Notes: generated from the sequence alone by a model not told the origin. Numbered from the stretch's first letter, positions 7,599-15,378 are shown. The stretch: 28,762 nucleotides of DNA from Collinsella sp. (GCA_018382125.1 JAGZQO010000025.1:1-28762); one strand, 5' to 3'. Program-made: numbers and translations.

Positions 7599-7666
7599 AG
7601 GGGGTTTTATAACTGCCATGCAGGTAGCCGTGTTGGTAACGTTTTACCGACTCGCCAAGAACCCCT
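7599..7666 (+). other. Possible folded RNA segment
   Basis: AGGGGTT-type bases at 7600-7606 can pair with AACCCCT at 7660-7666, enclosing two smaller helices (CTGCATGCAG-like around 7613-7623 and GGTAA/TTACC around 7635-7648). This resembles a three-way junction but matches no riboswitch I know. A perfect -10-like TATAAT at 7671 lies just after it without a good -35. Confidence 0.25.
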
Positions 7667-7713
7667 CATTTATAATGCGTCTGCAAAATGACCAATTGCT
7701 TTGACCTGCTGAA

Positions 7714-7729
7714 ACACTATATGTTGTGT
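7714..7729. promoter_or_regulatory. NrdR box upstream of nrdD
   Basis: ACACTATATGTTGTGT matches the known NrdR palindrome (ACACwATATaTwGTGT) at all but one position. NrdR is the ATP/dATP-sensing repressor of ribonucleotide reductase genes and usually binds two boxes about three helical turns apart. A weaker partner, ACAGGATATAGATGCG, starts at 7748. The location before nrdD supports the call. Confidence 0.8.
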
Positions 7730-7760
7730 TTGACCTAAAAAAAGAATACAGGATATAGAT
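7730..7760 (+). promoter_or_regulatory. nrdD promoter
   Basis: -35 TTGACC (7730-7735) overlaps the end of the NrdR box by one base pair region; after an 18-nt spacer comes -10 TATAGA (7754-7759), inside the weaker second box. This is the classic layout for NrdR repression. TTTGACCT also occurs 29 bp upstream (7700). Confidence 0.6.
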
Positions 7761-7986
7761 GCGTCTTTGTCGTATGATAGATGGCGGACAGAGAACGAGG
7801 ACCTTATTCACCCCATTTGGACACGCCTTTGAGCCGCTTGATCGGCCGCGAGGAATGTCCGCATGAGGACCTATGGTTTATCGAGAACACAGATTGCGCG
7901 ACGGCGCCGCAAGACAGGGGCAAGCCCTGCCGGGCATCGTTTGGCTCTGAAGCGCAATGAGGCTACGACGCGAAAGAGGCAAGAGG

Positions 7987-10209
7987 ATGAAGATCATCAA
8001 GCGCAGCGGCACCGAGGTTGTCTTTGACATCGATAAGATCGTCAATGCGATTCGCGCCGCCAACTTGGAGGTCGAGGAGAGCTCTCGTCTAACCGACCGC
8101 CAGGTGGTTTACGCGGCACAAAACGTCGCCGAGGCATGCGAGAACGCGGGTCACACCGTGTCGGTCGAGGAGATCCAGGATCTGGTCGAGGACGAGATCA
8201 TGCGTCTCGACTGCTACGAGGTTGCCCGCCATTACATCATCTATCGCTATGTTCAGAGCCTGAAGCGCCAGAAGAACACGACCGACGACAAGATTCTGTC
8301 GCTGATCGAGTGCAACAACGAAGAGGTCAAGCAGGAGAACTCCAACAAGAACCCGACCGTCAACTCCGTTCAGCGCGACTATATGGCCGGCGAGATCTCC
8401 AAGGACCTGACCCAGCGCGTGCTGCTGCCCCAGGAGATTGTGGATGCTCACAATGAGGGCCTGATTCACTTCCATGATTCGGACTACTTTGCCCAGCACA
8501 TGCATAACTGCGACCTGGTGAACCTGGAGGATATGCTCCAGAACGGTACTGTTATCTCGGGCACGCTGATCGAGAAGCCGCACAGCTTCTCGACTGCCTG
8601 CAACATCGCGACGCAGATTATCGCCCAGGTTGCTTCCTCCCAGTACGGCGGCCAGTCTATCTCGCTGACCCATCTTGCCCCCTTTGTTGAGGTGAGCCGT
8701 CAAAAGATTCGTGGCGAGGTCGCCCGCGAGCTCGAGGAGCTCGGCGTTTCCGCATCTCCCGAAAAGGTCCGCGAGGTTGTTGAGGACCGCTTGCGTGACG
8801 AGATCCGTCGCGGTGTCCAGACGATTCAGTATCAGGTCGTGACCCTTATGACCACGAATGGCCAGGCGCCGTTCGTGACGGTCTTTATGTATCTTAACGA
8901 GGCCCGTACGCCCCAGGAGAAGCACGACCTTGCCATGATCGTGGAGGAGACGCTTCGCCAGCGCTACGAGGGCGTTAAGAACGAGGCCGGCGTTTGGATT
9001 ACCCCGGCATTCCCCAAGCTTATCTATGTACTCGAGGACGATAACGTTCACGAGGATTCCCCGTACTTCTACCTGACCCAGCTGGCTGCCAAGTGCACCG
9101 CCAAGCGCATGGTGCCCGATTACATCTCCGAGAAGAAGATGCGCGAGCTCAAGCTGTCGAAGGGCGAGACCGCCGGCAACGGCGACTGCTACACCTGCAT
9201 GGGTTGCCGCAGCTTCCTGACGCCCGACCGTTCGGGCAACGGCTTTAACAATGTTGCCAACGCGCTGAACTACGACCCGAACAAGCCCAAGTACTATGGT
9301 CGCTTTAACCAGGGCGTTGTGACCATCAACCTGCCTGATGTCGCACTGAGCTCGCACCAGGATATGGACAAGTTCTGGAAGATCTTCGATGAGCGCCTTG
9401 AGCTGTGCCACCGTGCCCTGCTGTGCCGTCATGAGCGCCTGATGGGTACGCTTTCTGACGCCGCACCGATTCTGTGGCAGTACGGCGCCCTCGCTCGTCT
9501 GAAGAAGGGCGAGACGATCGACAAGCTGCTCGTGGGCGGATACTCCACCATCAGCCTGGGCTATGCCGGCCTGTATGAATGCGTCAAGTACATGACGGGC
9601 CACAGCCACACCGAGAAGGAAGGCACGCCGTTTGCCATGGCCGTCATGCAGCGCATGAACGACAAGTGCGCCGAGTGGAAGGCCGAAAGCGATATCGACT
9701 TCTCGCTGTACGGCACGCCGTTGGAGTCGACGACCTACAAGTTCGCCAAGTGCCTGCAGCGCCGTTTTGGCATTATCCCGGGCGTTACGGACAAGGGCTA
9801 CATTACTAACAGCTATCACGTTCATGTGTCCGAGGAGATTGATGCTTTCGATAAGCTCAAGTTCGAGGGTATGTTCCAGCAGCTTTCGCCGGGCGGCGCC
9901 ATCTCCTACGTTGAGGTTCCCAACATGCAGGACAACCTCAAGGCTGTCATTCGCGTGATGCAGTACATCTACGACAACATCATGTACGCCGAGCTCAACA
10001 CCAAGAGCGACTACTGCCAGGTGTGCGGCTACGATGGCGAGATCAAGATTGTCGAGGACGATGGCAAGCTGGTGTGGGAGTGCCCCAACTGCGGCAACCG
10101 CGACCAGGAGAAGATGAACGTCGCTCGTCGTACGTGCGGCTACATCGGTACCCAGTTCTGGAACCAGGGTCGAACCGAGGAGATCCGCGACCGCGTGCTG
10201 CATCTCTAA
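7987..10209 (+). CDS. nrdD: Anaerobic (class III) ribonucleoside-triphosphate reductase
   Basis: Reduces ribonucleoside triphosphates to deoxyribonucleotides without oxygen, using a glycyl radical. An N-terminal ATP-cone (MKIIKRSGTEVVFDIDKI onward, about residues 1-90) gives allosteric control. The catalytic barrel follows, with CYTCMGCRSFL around residue 400. Near the C-terminus are zinc ligands Cys677, Cys680, Cys699 and Cys702, and the radical site RTCGYIG with Gly718. At 740 aa it is complete. I chose ATG 7987, which has AGAGG eight bases upstream and matches the conserved start; an ATG at 7957 would add 10 basic residues. Control by NrdR is indicated by the box upstream. Its activase gene nrdG follows after an unusual 427-bp gap, and the last codons are part of an inverted duplication. 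Confidence 0.97.
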   Translation: MKIIKRSGTEVVFDIDKIVNAIRAANLEVEESSRLTDRQVVYAAQNVAEACENAGHTVSVEEIQDLVEDEIMRLDCYEVARHYIIYRYVQSLKRQKNTTDDKILSLIECNNEEVKQENSNKNPTVNSVQRDYMAGEISKDLTQRVLLPQEIVDAHNEGLIHFHDSDYFAQHMHNCDLVNLEDMLQNGTVISGTLIEKPHSFSTACNIATQIIAQVASSQYGGQSISLTHLAPFVEVSRQKIRGEVARELEELGVSASPEKVREVVEDRLRDEIRRGVQTIQYQVVTLMTTNGQAPFVTVFMYLNEARTPQEKHDLAMIVEETLRQRYEGVKNEAGVWITPAFPKLIYVLEDDNVHEDSPYFYLTQLAAKCTAKRMVPDYISEKKMRELKLSKGETAGNGDCYTCMGCRSFLTPDRSGNGFNNVANALNYDPNKPKYYGRFNQGVVTINLPDVALSSHQDMDKFWKIFDERLELCHRALLCRHERLMGTLSDAAPILWQYGALARLKKGETIDKLLVGGYSTISLGYAGLYECVKYMTGHSHTEKEGTPFAMAVMQRMNDKCAEWKAESDIDFSLYGTPLESTTYKFAKCLQRRFGIIPGVTDKGYITNSYHVHVSEEIDAFDKLKFEGMFQQLSPGGAISYVEVPNMQDNLKAVIRVMQYIYDNIMYAELNTKSDYCQVCGYDGEIKIVEDDGKLVWECPNCGNRDQEKMNVARRTCGYIGTQFWNQGRTEEIRDRVLHL

Positions 10210-10391
10210 TACCGCTCCGGGGCTGAACCGAGAGGGACGCTTGGGCATTTGCTCGCTATTTCGGACAGTCCTGCGCAAGACGAAGGCCACATTAAGTGGC
10301 CTTCTTTGCGTGCGGAACTCATATCGAGCAAAAGCCCAAGCGGCCCTCTCGGTTCAGCCAAGTTAACGTAGCTGAGATGCAGCGCGCGGTC
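10189..10391. repeat. Inverted duplication of the nrdD 3' end
   Basis: The left arm (10189-10290) and right arm (10296-10391) are reverse complements with small gaps. The best block pairs 10221-10255 with 10325-10359, 33 of 35 positions. The outer block pairs 10189-10206, which encodes the last nrdD codons, with 10374-10391 at 17 of 18. On the minus strand the right arm still reads like the nrdD tail (DRALHL against DRVLHL), but with a stop codon just before. The centre is the nrdD terminator hairpin. It appears to be a palindromic copy of the gene end. Confidence 0.8.
10282..10307 (+). terminator. nrdD terminator
   Basis: A perfect 9-bp stem (10282-10290 with 10296-10304), 5-nt loop ATTAA, then TTT. 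It is the centre of the inverted duplication around it. Confidence 0.7.
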
Positions 10392-10537
10392 TGCTCACTC
10401 CTCGAAGTTCTTAGCGGAAATAATTTGAGCTGCAGCTGCGATTTACTTGCGATGGCGGTTGAGCCGCAACCCAGTTTTTATTGGACCTCGAACCCTATGC
10501 TCGATGTTCGCTTCGTTCATTGAGTTACCCTTTGCAT

Positions 10538-10621
10538 GAGGCCGGGACATATCGTCCCGCCCGCAGTTTCGCAGGCCGAAGGCCGAGAATGTTTGAGGAC
10601 GGGATGATATGTCCCGGCCTC
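10538..10621. repeat. 22-bp inverted repeat in the nrdG leader
   Basis: Arms 10538-10559 and 10600-10621 pair over 22 bp with a single G·U. The 40-nt loop contains its own small stem (GGCCGAAGGCC). The right arm ends 2-3 nt before the nrdG Shine-Dalgarno GGGAGAG, and CTCCCGGGAG at the junction can also pair with itself, so folding could affect nrdG translation. Confidence 0.75.
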
Positions 10622-10636
10622 CCGGGAGAGTTACCT

Positions 10637-11218
10637 ATGAACTACGCGAACATTAAGTATTTCGACATTGCTGATGGAGAAGGCGTTCGTACTTCTCTGT
10701 TTGTGAGCGGGTGCCGTCGTGGGTGCAAGAATTGTTTTAACTCTGTCGCGTGGGACTTTGCCGCTGGCGAGCCGTTCGATAGCGCCGTCGAGGACAAAAT
10801 TATCGAGAGTCTCGATCATCCCTTTATCGATGGTCTGACGATTCTGGGTGGCGAGCCTATGGAACCTGAGAATCAAGCGGGGCTTGTCGACTTTATCGAA
10901 CGCGTGCGTGCGGCCTATCCATCGGGGTCGGGCAAGACCATTTGGTGCTTTACCGGCGATGTGCTCGAGGAGCTTATGCCGGGCGGTTGCCACCATACCG
11001 AGGTCACGGACCGTATCCTTACCTGCCTCGATATGTTGGTGGACGGTCCGTTCGTTCAGGATTTGTACGATATCTCGTTGCGCTTCAGAGGCTCGAGCAA
11101 TCAGCGCGTGATCGATATGAACGCTACGCGCGCCCGTGCTGAGCGCGAGGGCGTTGCGCTTTGTGATGCGGTTGAACTTTGGCGTGATGATCCGGTCTAT
11201 TCGACCCATACTATGTAG
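10637..11218 (+). CDS. nrdG: Anaerobic ribonucleotide reductase activating protein (radical SAM)
   Basis: Radical-SAM activase that generates the glycyl radical on NrdD. The [4Fe-4S] motif is Cys26, Cys30, Cys33 (CRRGCKNC), in the CX3CX2C form. GGEPM is the SAM-binding GGE motif, and the N-terminal NIKYFDIADGEGVRTSLFVSGC is typical of NrdG. 193 aa is a normal size. ATG 10637 has GGGAGAG six bases upstream. Longer upstream reading frames run through the hairpin and are not real. It is the partner of nrdD but separated from it by hairpins and a terminator, so it may have its own promoter or be attenuated. Confidence 0.95.
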   Translation: MNYANIKYFDIADGEGVRTSLFVSGCRRGCKNCFNSVAWDFAAGEPFDSAVEDKIIESLDHPFIDGLTILGGEPMEPENQAGLVDFIERVRAAYPSGSGKTIWCFTGDVLEELMPGGCHHTEVTDRILTCLDMLVDGPFVQDLYDISLRFRGSSNQRVIDMNATRARAEREGVALCDAVELWRDDPVYSTHTM

Positions 11219-11284
11219 CTTGTGGCCGATGCCGGAGGGCGTGGTACCATAGCGCGAACGCAAAATCGGAAAAGTGAGGCCCAG

Positions 11285-11842
11285 ATGGTCGATCAGGAAA
11301 AAGTCGAGGCCGCCATTAAGCTGTTGCTTGAGGGCATAGGCGAGGACCCAACTCGGGAGGGCCTGCTGGAGACCCCGGCGCGCGTTGCCCGTATGTATGG
11401 CGAAATCGCCGGCGGTATGGACCAGAGTGCCGAGGAGCACCTGTCCAAAACGTTTGCCGTCGCTTCGAACGATTTGGTTATCGAGCGCGACATCACGTTC
11501 TACTCGCTGTGCGAACATCATCTGCTGCCGTTTTATGGCAAGGCTACCATTGGCTATATCCCCAACGGCCGTGTCGCAGGGCTCTCTAAGCTTGCTCGCA
11601 CGGTTGAGGTTTATGCCCGCCGTCTGCAGCTGCAGGAGCAGCTGTGTGCGCAGGTTGCCGACGCCCTCATGGATTATCTCGCTCCCCAGGGAGCGATTGT
11701 GCTCATGGAAGCTGAGCATATGTGCATGACCATGCGCGGCGTGCAAAAGCCCGGCACCAAGACCGTGACGCTCGCTCGCCGCGGCGTCTTTGAGACCGAC
11801 CCCGCGCTCGAAGAGCGTTTCTTTAGGATGCTGGGACGCTAA
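11285..11842 (+). CDS. folE: GTP cyclohydrolase I
   Basis: Converts GTP to 7,8-dihydroneopterin triphosphate, the first step of tetrahydrofolate synthesis. Zinc ligands are visible: Cys76 and His79 in SLCEHHLLPFYG, and Cys147 in AEHMCMTMRG. The GxxEDPxREGLxxTPxRVA start region is present (GIGEDPTREGLLETPARVA). 185 aa from ATG 11285, which has GTGAGG upstream; upstream in-frame residues are not conserved family sequence. It lies 66 bp after nrdG and 2 bp before the HD-domain gene, and folB follows, so this is a folate operon. Confidence 0.96.
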   Translation: MVDQEKVEAAIKLLLEGIGEDPTREGLLETPARVARMYGEIAGGMDQSAEEHLSKTFAVASNDLVIERDITFYSLCEHHLLPFYGKATIGYIPNGRVAGLSKLARTVEVYARRLQLQEQLCAQVADALMDYLAPQGAIVLMEAEHMCMTMRGVQKPGTKTVTLARRGVFETDPALEERFFRMLGR

Positions 11843-11844
11843 CT

Positions 11845-12426
11845 ATGAGAGTCGTCAACGACTTTACATCGAATACTGACGAGGGAACGCCGCGTCGCGG
11901 TTTTATGGCTTCGGGCCTGGCGCCTTTTGGCGTCATGCCTCGTATCGATTACATCTGTGCCAACGGCCTGTTCCGGCGCCGCCTGGGCAACATTGCTCAG
12001 CTGGAATTGGGGCGCATCTTCTGCCGCCACGGTATCGACCATCTGCTCGATGTCGCTCGCATTATGTGGATTAAGAATCTCGAGGAAGATCTCGAGTTTG
12101 ACCGCGAGGTCATCTACGCCACGGCACTTCTTCACGATATCGGCAAAGATGAACAGTATGAATCGGGTATATCCCATGATGTTGCAAGCGAACGCGTCGC
12201 TGATGCAATTCTCGGCGGCATGCCTGATGACGTGGCGTTTGAGCCGGCCGATGCCGCAGCCATTAAGACGGCCATTCTGGGCCATCGAAAGCTGCGCGTG
12301 AACAGCCAACCGCTTGAGCGTTTGCTCTATGCAGCCGACAAAGCGTCGCGCGCCTGCTTTGCATGCCCCGCGCGCAATGCTTGCAACTGGAGCGATGATA
12401 AAAAGAACCTGTCGATTCGCGTGTAG
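11845..12426 (+). CDS. HD-domain phosphohydrolase in the folate operon
   Basis: A 193-aa HD-superfamily protein. Metal-binding residues fit His66 (RHGIDHLLDVARI), His97-Asp98 (ATALLHDIGKD) and Asp165 (AADK). The C-terminus carries three cysteines, Cys171, Cys174 and Cys180 (CFACPARNAC), perhaps a metal site. It starts 2 bp after the folE stop and folB follows 43 bp later, so a folate role is likely. One untested idea is removal of phosphates from dihydroneopterin triphosphate, the step between FolE and FolB, for which no Nudix (FolQ) gene is seen here. The HD call is firm; the substrate is inference. Confidence 0.82.
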   Translation: MRVVNDFTSNTDEGTPRRGFMASGLAPFGVMPRIDYICANGLFRRRLGNIAQLELGRIFCRHGIDHLLDVARIMWIKNLEEDLEFDREVIYATALLHDIGKDEQYESGISHDVASERVADAILGGMPDDVAFEPADAAAIKTAILGHRKLRVNSQPLERLLYAADKASRACFACPARNACNWSDDKKNLSIRV

Positions 12427-12469
12427 TTAGTTTGCGCGGTCGGGGTTCTAAACGAAGGAGACGATCGCG

Positions 12470-12955
12470 ATGAGTAACAAAAAACTGCCCGAGAATGCAA
12501 CCAAGACTGAAGGTGCCGAGCTCGCACGCCGTGGAAGGGGCGAAATATCCACCGCAACGGCGGTGCCCCACGTGAGCTATGACGATCTGCGCCATGCCGA
12601 TCGCATTACTATCGACGGTCTCGAGGTCTTTGCCAACCACGGCGTGTATCCCGAAGAGAACGCGCTGGGTCAGAAGTTCATCGTGTCCTTGGTGCTCTAT
12701 GCCGACCTGCGTGCAGCGGGGGAGCACGATAACCTGGACGCCTCGATTGACTACGGCTCGGTGTGCCACGATGTCGATGGCTATCTGCGCGAGCATACGT
12801 TTAAACTCATCGAGGCGGCAGCCGAGGGTGTGGCCCAGATGCTGCTGCGTCGTTACCCCTTGCTGCTTGGCGTGCGTGTTAAGCTCGATAAGCCTTGGGC
12901 GCCCGTCGGTCTTCCCCTGGCAAGCTGCGGCGTCGAGATCGAGCGCGTGCGCTAA
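12470..12955 (+). CDS. folB: Dihydroneopterin aldolase
   Basis: Converts 7,8-dihydroneopterin to 6-hydroxymethyl-dihydropterin and glycolaldehyde in folate synthesis. The family core starts at about residue 43 (DRITIDGLEVFANHGVYPEEN), with LDASIDYG, the Lys-containing stretch FKLIEAAAEGVA and VRVKLDKPWAP. At 161 aa it has an N-terminal extension of about 40 residues, polar and probably disordered. ATG 12470 is supported by AAGGAG, so the extension seems genuine. No folP or folK is present downstream; the operon ends facing a convergent minus-strand gene. Confidence 0.92.
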   Translation: MSNKKLPENATKTEGAELARRGRGEISTATAVPHVSYDDLRHADRITIDGLEVFANHGVYPEENALGQKFIVSLVLYADLRAAGEHDNLDASIDYGSVCHDVDGYLREHTFKLIEAAAEGVAQMLLRRYPLLLGVRVKLDKPWAPVGLPLASCGVEIERVR

Positions 12956-12961
12956 CCGGTT

Positions 12962-13738
12962 CTAATACGTCTCTATGGGTGGCTGCTTGAGCCGCTGCGA
13001 CAGCGCTCTATTGTTGGGGCAGTACCTGTCGAGCAGGGCGTGAAACCGCTGATTGTGGCTTGGCTCGAGCAAGTGGACGAGCTCGTGGGCGACAACCATG
13101 TCGAGACACTCGATGGGATAAGCGGCAAGTTCGCGTGCGATGCGAATGGCTCCGGTCTTGGGCGTGCATGATCCCCAGCGCGTTTTCATGCTGCGCACGG
13201 AGACGCGGGAAACGGCGACACTCATTGTGATTTCGTATGCGTGCACGATGTCGCGTAGCGCTGCGGTGACCTCGGTCGTATAAAGCTGGCTGATGTGGGC
13301 TTGGAGCTCGTCGGACGTTAGGCCGTCGAGGATTGCGCGCCGCTTGGCCTGTGGGCCTTCGTCCGATTCGTCGGTACCCATAAAGCTTGCGAAGGTGGCC
13401 TGCTTGGGTCGCGGCGCGGGTGATGCAAAGTTGTGATCGAGTGCATCCTGTACCGTGATGGGCTTGCCCCAAAGTGCAATGACGGACGAGGTGCTGAGCG
13501 GCTCTCGCGCCGTCGCCTGATGTTGCTCGCGCTTGGCAAGTCGGCTGACAATCCAGGTGCTGTTGCGCTTCACAAATGCCTCGATGCGCTCGCGGCTGGC
13601 GCCGAGCGGTGCGCTGGCGTGGACCTCACCGCTTGATGTGACGCGTAGGTTGAAGTTTTTGACGCGCTTTTTGGTAACGACGACGGAGATGGGCGTCCCA
13701 TCCGGTCGGGATATGGAAATCGTAAATTGCTGCGTCAA
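12962..13738 (-). CDS. YgjP-type (DUF45) zinc metalloprotease
   Basis: A 258-aa protein of the M48-like YgjP/SprT group. The zinc motif is HELVHLLEPSHNQRFH near the C-terminus, with the conserved TRWGSC block (MKTRWGSCTPKTG) before it. No membrane segments are seen, so it is cytoplasmic. An ATG at 13801 would overlap a hairpin between the genes; TTG 13738 has GAAGGA six bases upstream and begins at the family's start, so I use it. Substrate unknown. It follows the dipeptidase gene on the same strand after a GC-rich inverted repeat. Confidence 0.85.
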   Translation of the reverse strand: MTQQFTISISRPDGTPISVVVTKKRVKNFNLRVTSSGEVHASAPLGASRERIEAFVKRNSTWIVSRLAKREQHQATAREPLSTSSVIALWGKPITVQDALDHNFASPAPRPKQATFASFMGTDESDEGPQAKRRAILDGLTSDELQAHISQLYTTEVTAALRDIVHAYEITMSVAVSRVSVRSMKTRWGSCTPKTGAIRIARELAAYPIECLDMVVAHELVHLLEPSHNQRFHALLDRYCPNNRALSQRLKQPPIETY

Positions 13739-13761
13739 AAGCGGTCCTTCAGATTGGGGAC

Positions 13762-13795
13762 GGGCCGGCATGTCGACCGTTCGGCATGCCGGCCC
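13762..13795. repeat. Hairpin between dipeptidase and metalloprotease genes
   Basis: A perfect 11-bp GC-rich inverted repeat (13762-13772 with 13785-13795) and a 12-nt loop. It lies 18 bp after the dipeptidase stop on the minus strand. There is no T-tract, so termination would be weak. Confidence 0.65.
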
Positions 13796-13812
13796 GCTCA
13801 AGGGATGTGAAA

Positions 13813-14826
13813 TTAATAACGCTCAAAGAAGGCAAGCGCGTTGTCGCTACAGAGCTTCTGCATCACGGTCTTGCCAAAATGCTTGGAAAGCATGTTCTGG
13901 AACTCGGGCATCATGCTGGCATCGGAGAGGAAAGCGGGCACCGTGGCACCGTCCCAGTCGCCGCCGAGCGCGATGACGTCCTCGCCGCCCAGGTCGAGCC
14001 AGTGCTCGATATGTGCCGCCAGCTGGTCGAAGGTGACGTCTGCGGCGGTCTTGTCGGTTGCGTCGTTGGATAGGAACTCGCTGCAGTAGTTGAGGCCGAC
14101 GATACCGCCCATGTCGCGAATGGTGCGGAACTGGTCGTCGGTGAGGTTGCGCTTGACGCTGCAGACGGTGCGGGAGTTGGAGTGGCTGGCGACGAAGGGA
14201 CGCGTGGCGTGGGCGACAACCTCGTCAAAGCACTCATCGTTGAGGTGGGAGACGTCGAGTACCATGCCGGCGTGCTCCATCTGCGCAAGCGCCTCGATGC
14301 CGGCGGCGGTGAGGCCGGCGTGGGTATCGTGTCCGCTCGCGAGCGGTCCCTGCGCGTTCCAGCTGAGTGACGACATAAGCACGCCCAAGCTCTTGAGCAC
14401 CTCGATCAGTGCGGGGTCCTCGGCAAAGAACGTGGCGTTTTCGATGGTGTGGATGCAAGCGACTTTACCGTCCTTGAGCGCGGGGCGAATGTCTGCGGCG
14501 CTGCGTACGTTGACCATGCGGTCGTGGTTGAGCATTGCCTGGCCGCTCATATGCGCCATGATTTGCGCCTGGAAGCGCGCGGCGTGGGCGGTGGGAATCT
14601 CGTCGGGGACAAACGTGGCGAAGCACTGTGCCCACGGCGTGTTGCCGATCTTTGCGAGCGAGATGGCGCAGGCGTTGCCCTCGATGAGGTCGAAATCTTG
14701 CGGATGCGTTTCGTCGCCGGGGAAATAACCGTCGGTGCCGGCGGTAAAGCGCAGGTCGAGATCGAGCGTGGCCCAGCCGATTCGGTCGGCGGTGTCGCAG
14801 TGTAGGTCAAATACGGGATATGCCAT
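13813..14826 (-). CDS. Membrane dipeptidase (renal dipeptidase, M19) family
   Basis: A binuclear zinc dipeptidase of the amidohydrolase fold. Metal-site motifs in order are FDLHCDTADR near the N-terminus, the bridging Glu in HTIENATFF, DVSHLND, ASHSNSR and GGDWDG near the C-terminus. 337 aa is typical. ATG 14826 has GGAGG upstream; an earlier in-frame ATG adds ten unconserved residues. No signal peptide is seen, so despite the family name it is probably cytoplasmic and cleaves imported dipeptides, perhaps with some D-residue tolerance. It is transcribed divergently from the FKBP gene. Confidence 0.92.
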   Translation of the reverse strand: MAYPVFDLHCDTADRIGWATLDLDLRFTAGTDGYFPGDETHPQDFDLIEGNACAISLAKIGNTPWAQCFATFVPDEIPTAHAARFQAQIMAHMSGQAMLNHDRMVNVRSAADIRPALKDGKVACIHTIENATFFAEDPALIEVLKSLGVLMSSLSWNAQGPLASGHDTHAGLTAAGIEALAQMEHAGMVLDVSHLNDECFDEVVAHATRPFVASHSNSRTVCSVKRNLTDDQFRTIRDMGGIVGLNYCSEFLSNDATDKTAADVTFDQLAAHIEHWLDLGGEDVIALGGDWDGATVPAFLSDASMMPEFQNMLSKHFGKTVMQKLCSDNALAFFERY

Positions 14827-14946
14827 GGTTCCTCCGGTTGCAGCGTTTCTTTGCAAACTGTCATTGAATTGTATGACTAGGGTATAGTTAGCGCCATATG
14901 TTCACGGCGGCCCGCGTTGTGCGCCGCCCTTATCACGGAGGTTACC

Positions 14947-15375
14947 ATGTCCAACCAGGGCAAGAAGGTCAAGACCCATTATCGCGGCACGCTCGATGAC
15001 GGCACGCAGTTCGATAGCTCCTACGATCGCGGCGAGCCGCTGGAGTTCACCTGCGGCGCCGGTCAGATGATCAAGGGCTTCGACGCCGCTGTTGTCGACA
15101 TGCAGGTGGGCGAGAAGAAGACCGTGCACATCCCGGCTGCCGATGCCTACGGCGAGCACAATCCCGAGATGGTTATTACCTTCCCGGCCGAACAGGTTCC
15201 CAACATCGAGCAGATCGAGAAGGGCATGAAGCTTTTCCTGTCCACGCCGAGCGGTATGCCCGTCCCCGCCGTGGTCATCGACGTTACGTCCGAGGCCGTG
15301 ACGCTCGACGCCAACCACGAGCTGGCCGGCAAGGACCTCAACTTTGATATCGAGCTCGTCGAGGTCGAGGGTTAG
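14947..15375 (+). CDS. FKBP-type peptidyl-prolyl isomerase (SlyD-like)
   Basis: A 142-aa FKBP domain protein with the SlyD layout: FKBP halves (HYRGTLDDGTQFDSS and, later, LDANHELAGKDLNFDIELVEV) around an inserted chaperone flap (AYGEHNPEMVITFP). NHELAGKDLNF is a SlyD hallmark. It lacks the His/Cys-rich metal tail of E. coli SlyD. ATG 14947 has GGAGG upstream. The next gene starts 3 bp after its stop and is UreE-like. Because SlyD is a known helper in nickel delivery to hydrogenase, the pair suggests a nickel insertion role, though the tail is missing. General folding help is the fallback function. Confidence 0.92.
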   Translation: MSNQGKKVKTHYRGTLDDGTQFDSSYDRGEPLEFTCGAGQMIKGFDAAVVDMQVGEKKTVHIPAADAYGEHNPEMVITFPAEQVPNIEQIEKGMKLFLSTPSGMPVPAVVIDVTSEAVTLDANHELAGKDLNFDIELVEVEG

Positions 15376-15378
15376 AGT

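Larger units (their letters stand above)
7313..7986. other. Long intergenic region before nrdD
   Basis: A 674-bp gap with no convincing gene. It holds the operon terminator (7353-7383), an 18-bp perfect inverted repeat (7433-7512), a possible folded segment (7599-7666), an NrdR box (7714-7729) with a promoter (7730-7760), and an nrdD leader of roughly 220 nt. ORFs in it lack ribosome binding sites and family features. Confidence 0.7.
10210..10636. other. nrdD-nrdG intergenic region
   Basis: A 427-bp gap in what is normally a tight gene pair. It contains the right part of the inverted duplication (to 10391), a featureless piece at 10392-10537 with one small hairpin followed by five Ts (10458-10479), and the 22-bp inverted repeat at 10538-10621. 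No gene was recognised. Confidence 0.7.

Noticed and set aside
7325..7612. 95-codon frame in the gap before nrdD
   Set aside because: Runs through the terminator and the inverted repeat, with no ribosome binding site and no domain.
8089..10290. Very long open frame (733 codons) on the minus strand opposite nrdD
   Set aside because: It mirrors nrdD codon structure in a GC-rich genome, has a low-complexity Leu/Val/Ala-rich translation and no family features. nrdD itself is unambiguous.
10296..10523. Plus-strand frame that resembles the start of the minus-strand frame across nrdD
   Set aside because: The resemblance is caused by the inverted duplication itself, not by a protein; no ribosome binding site or family match.
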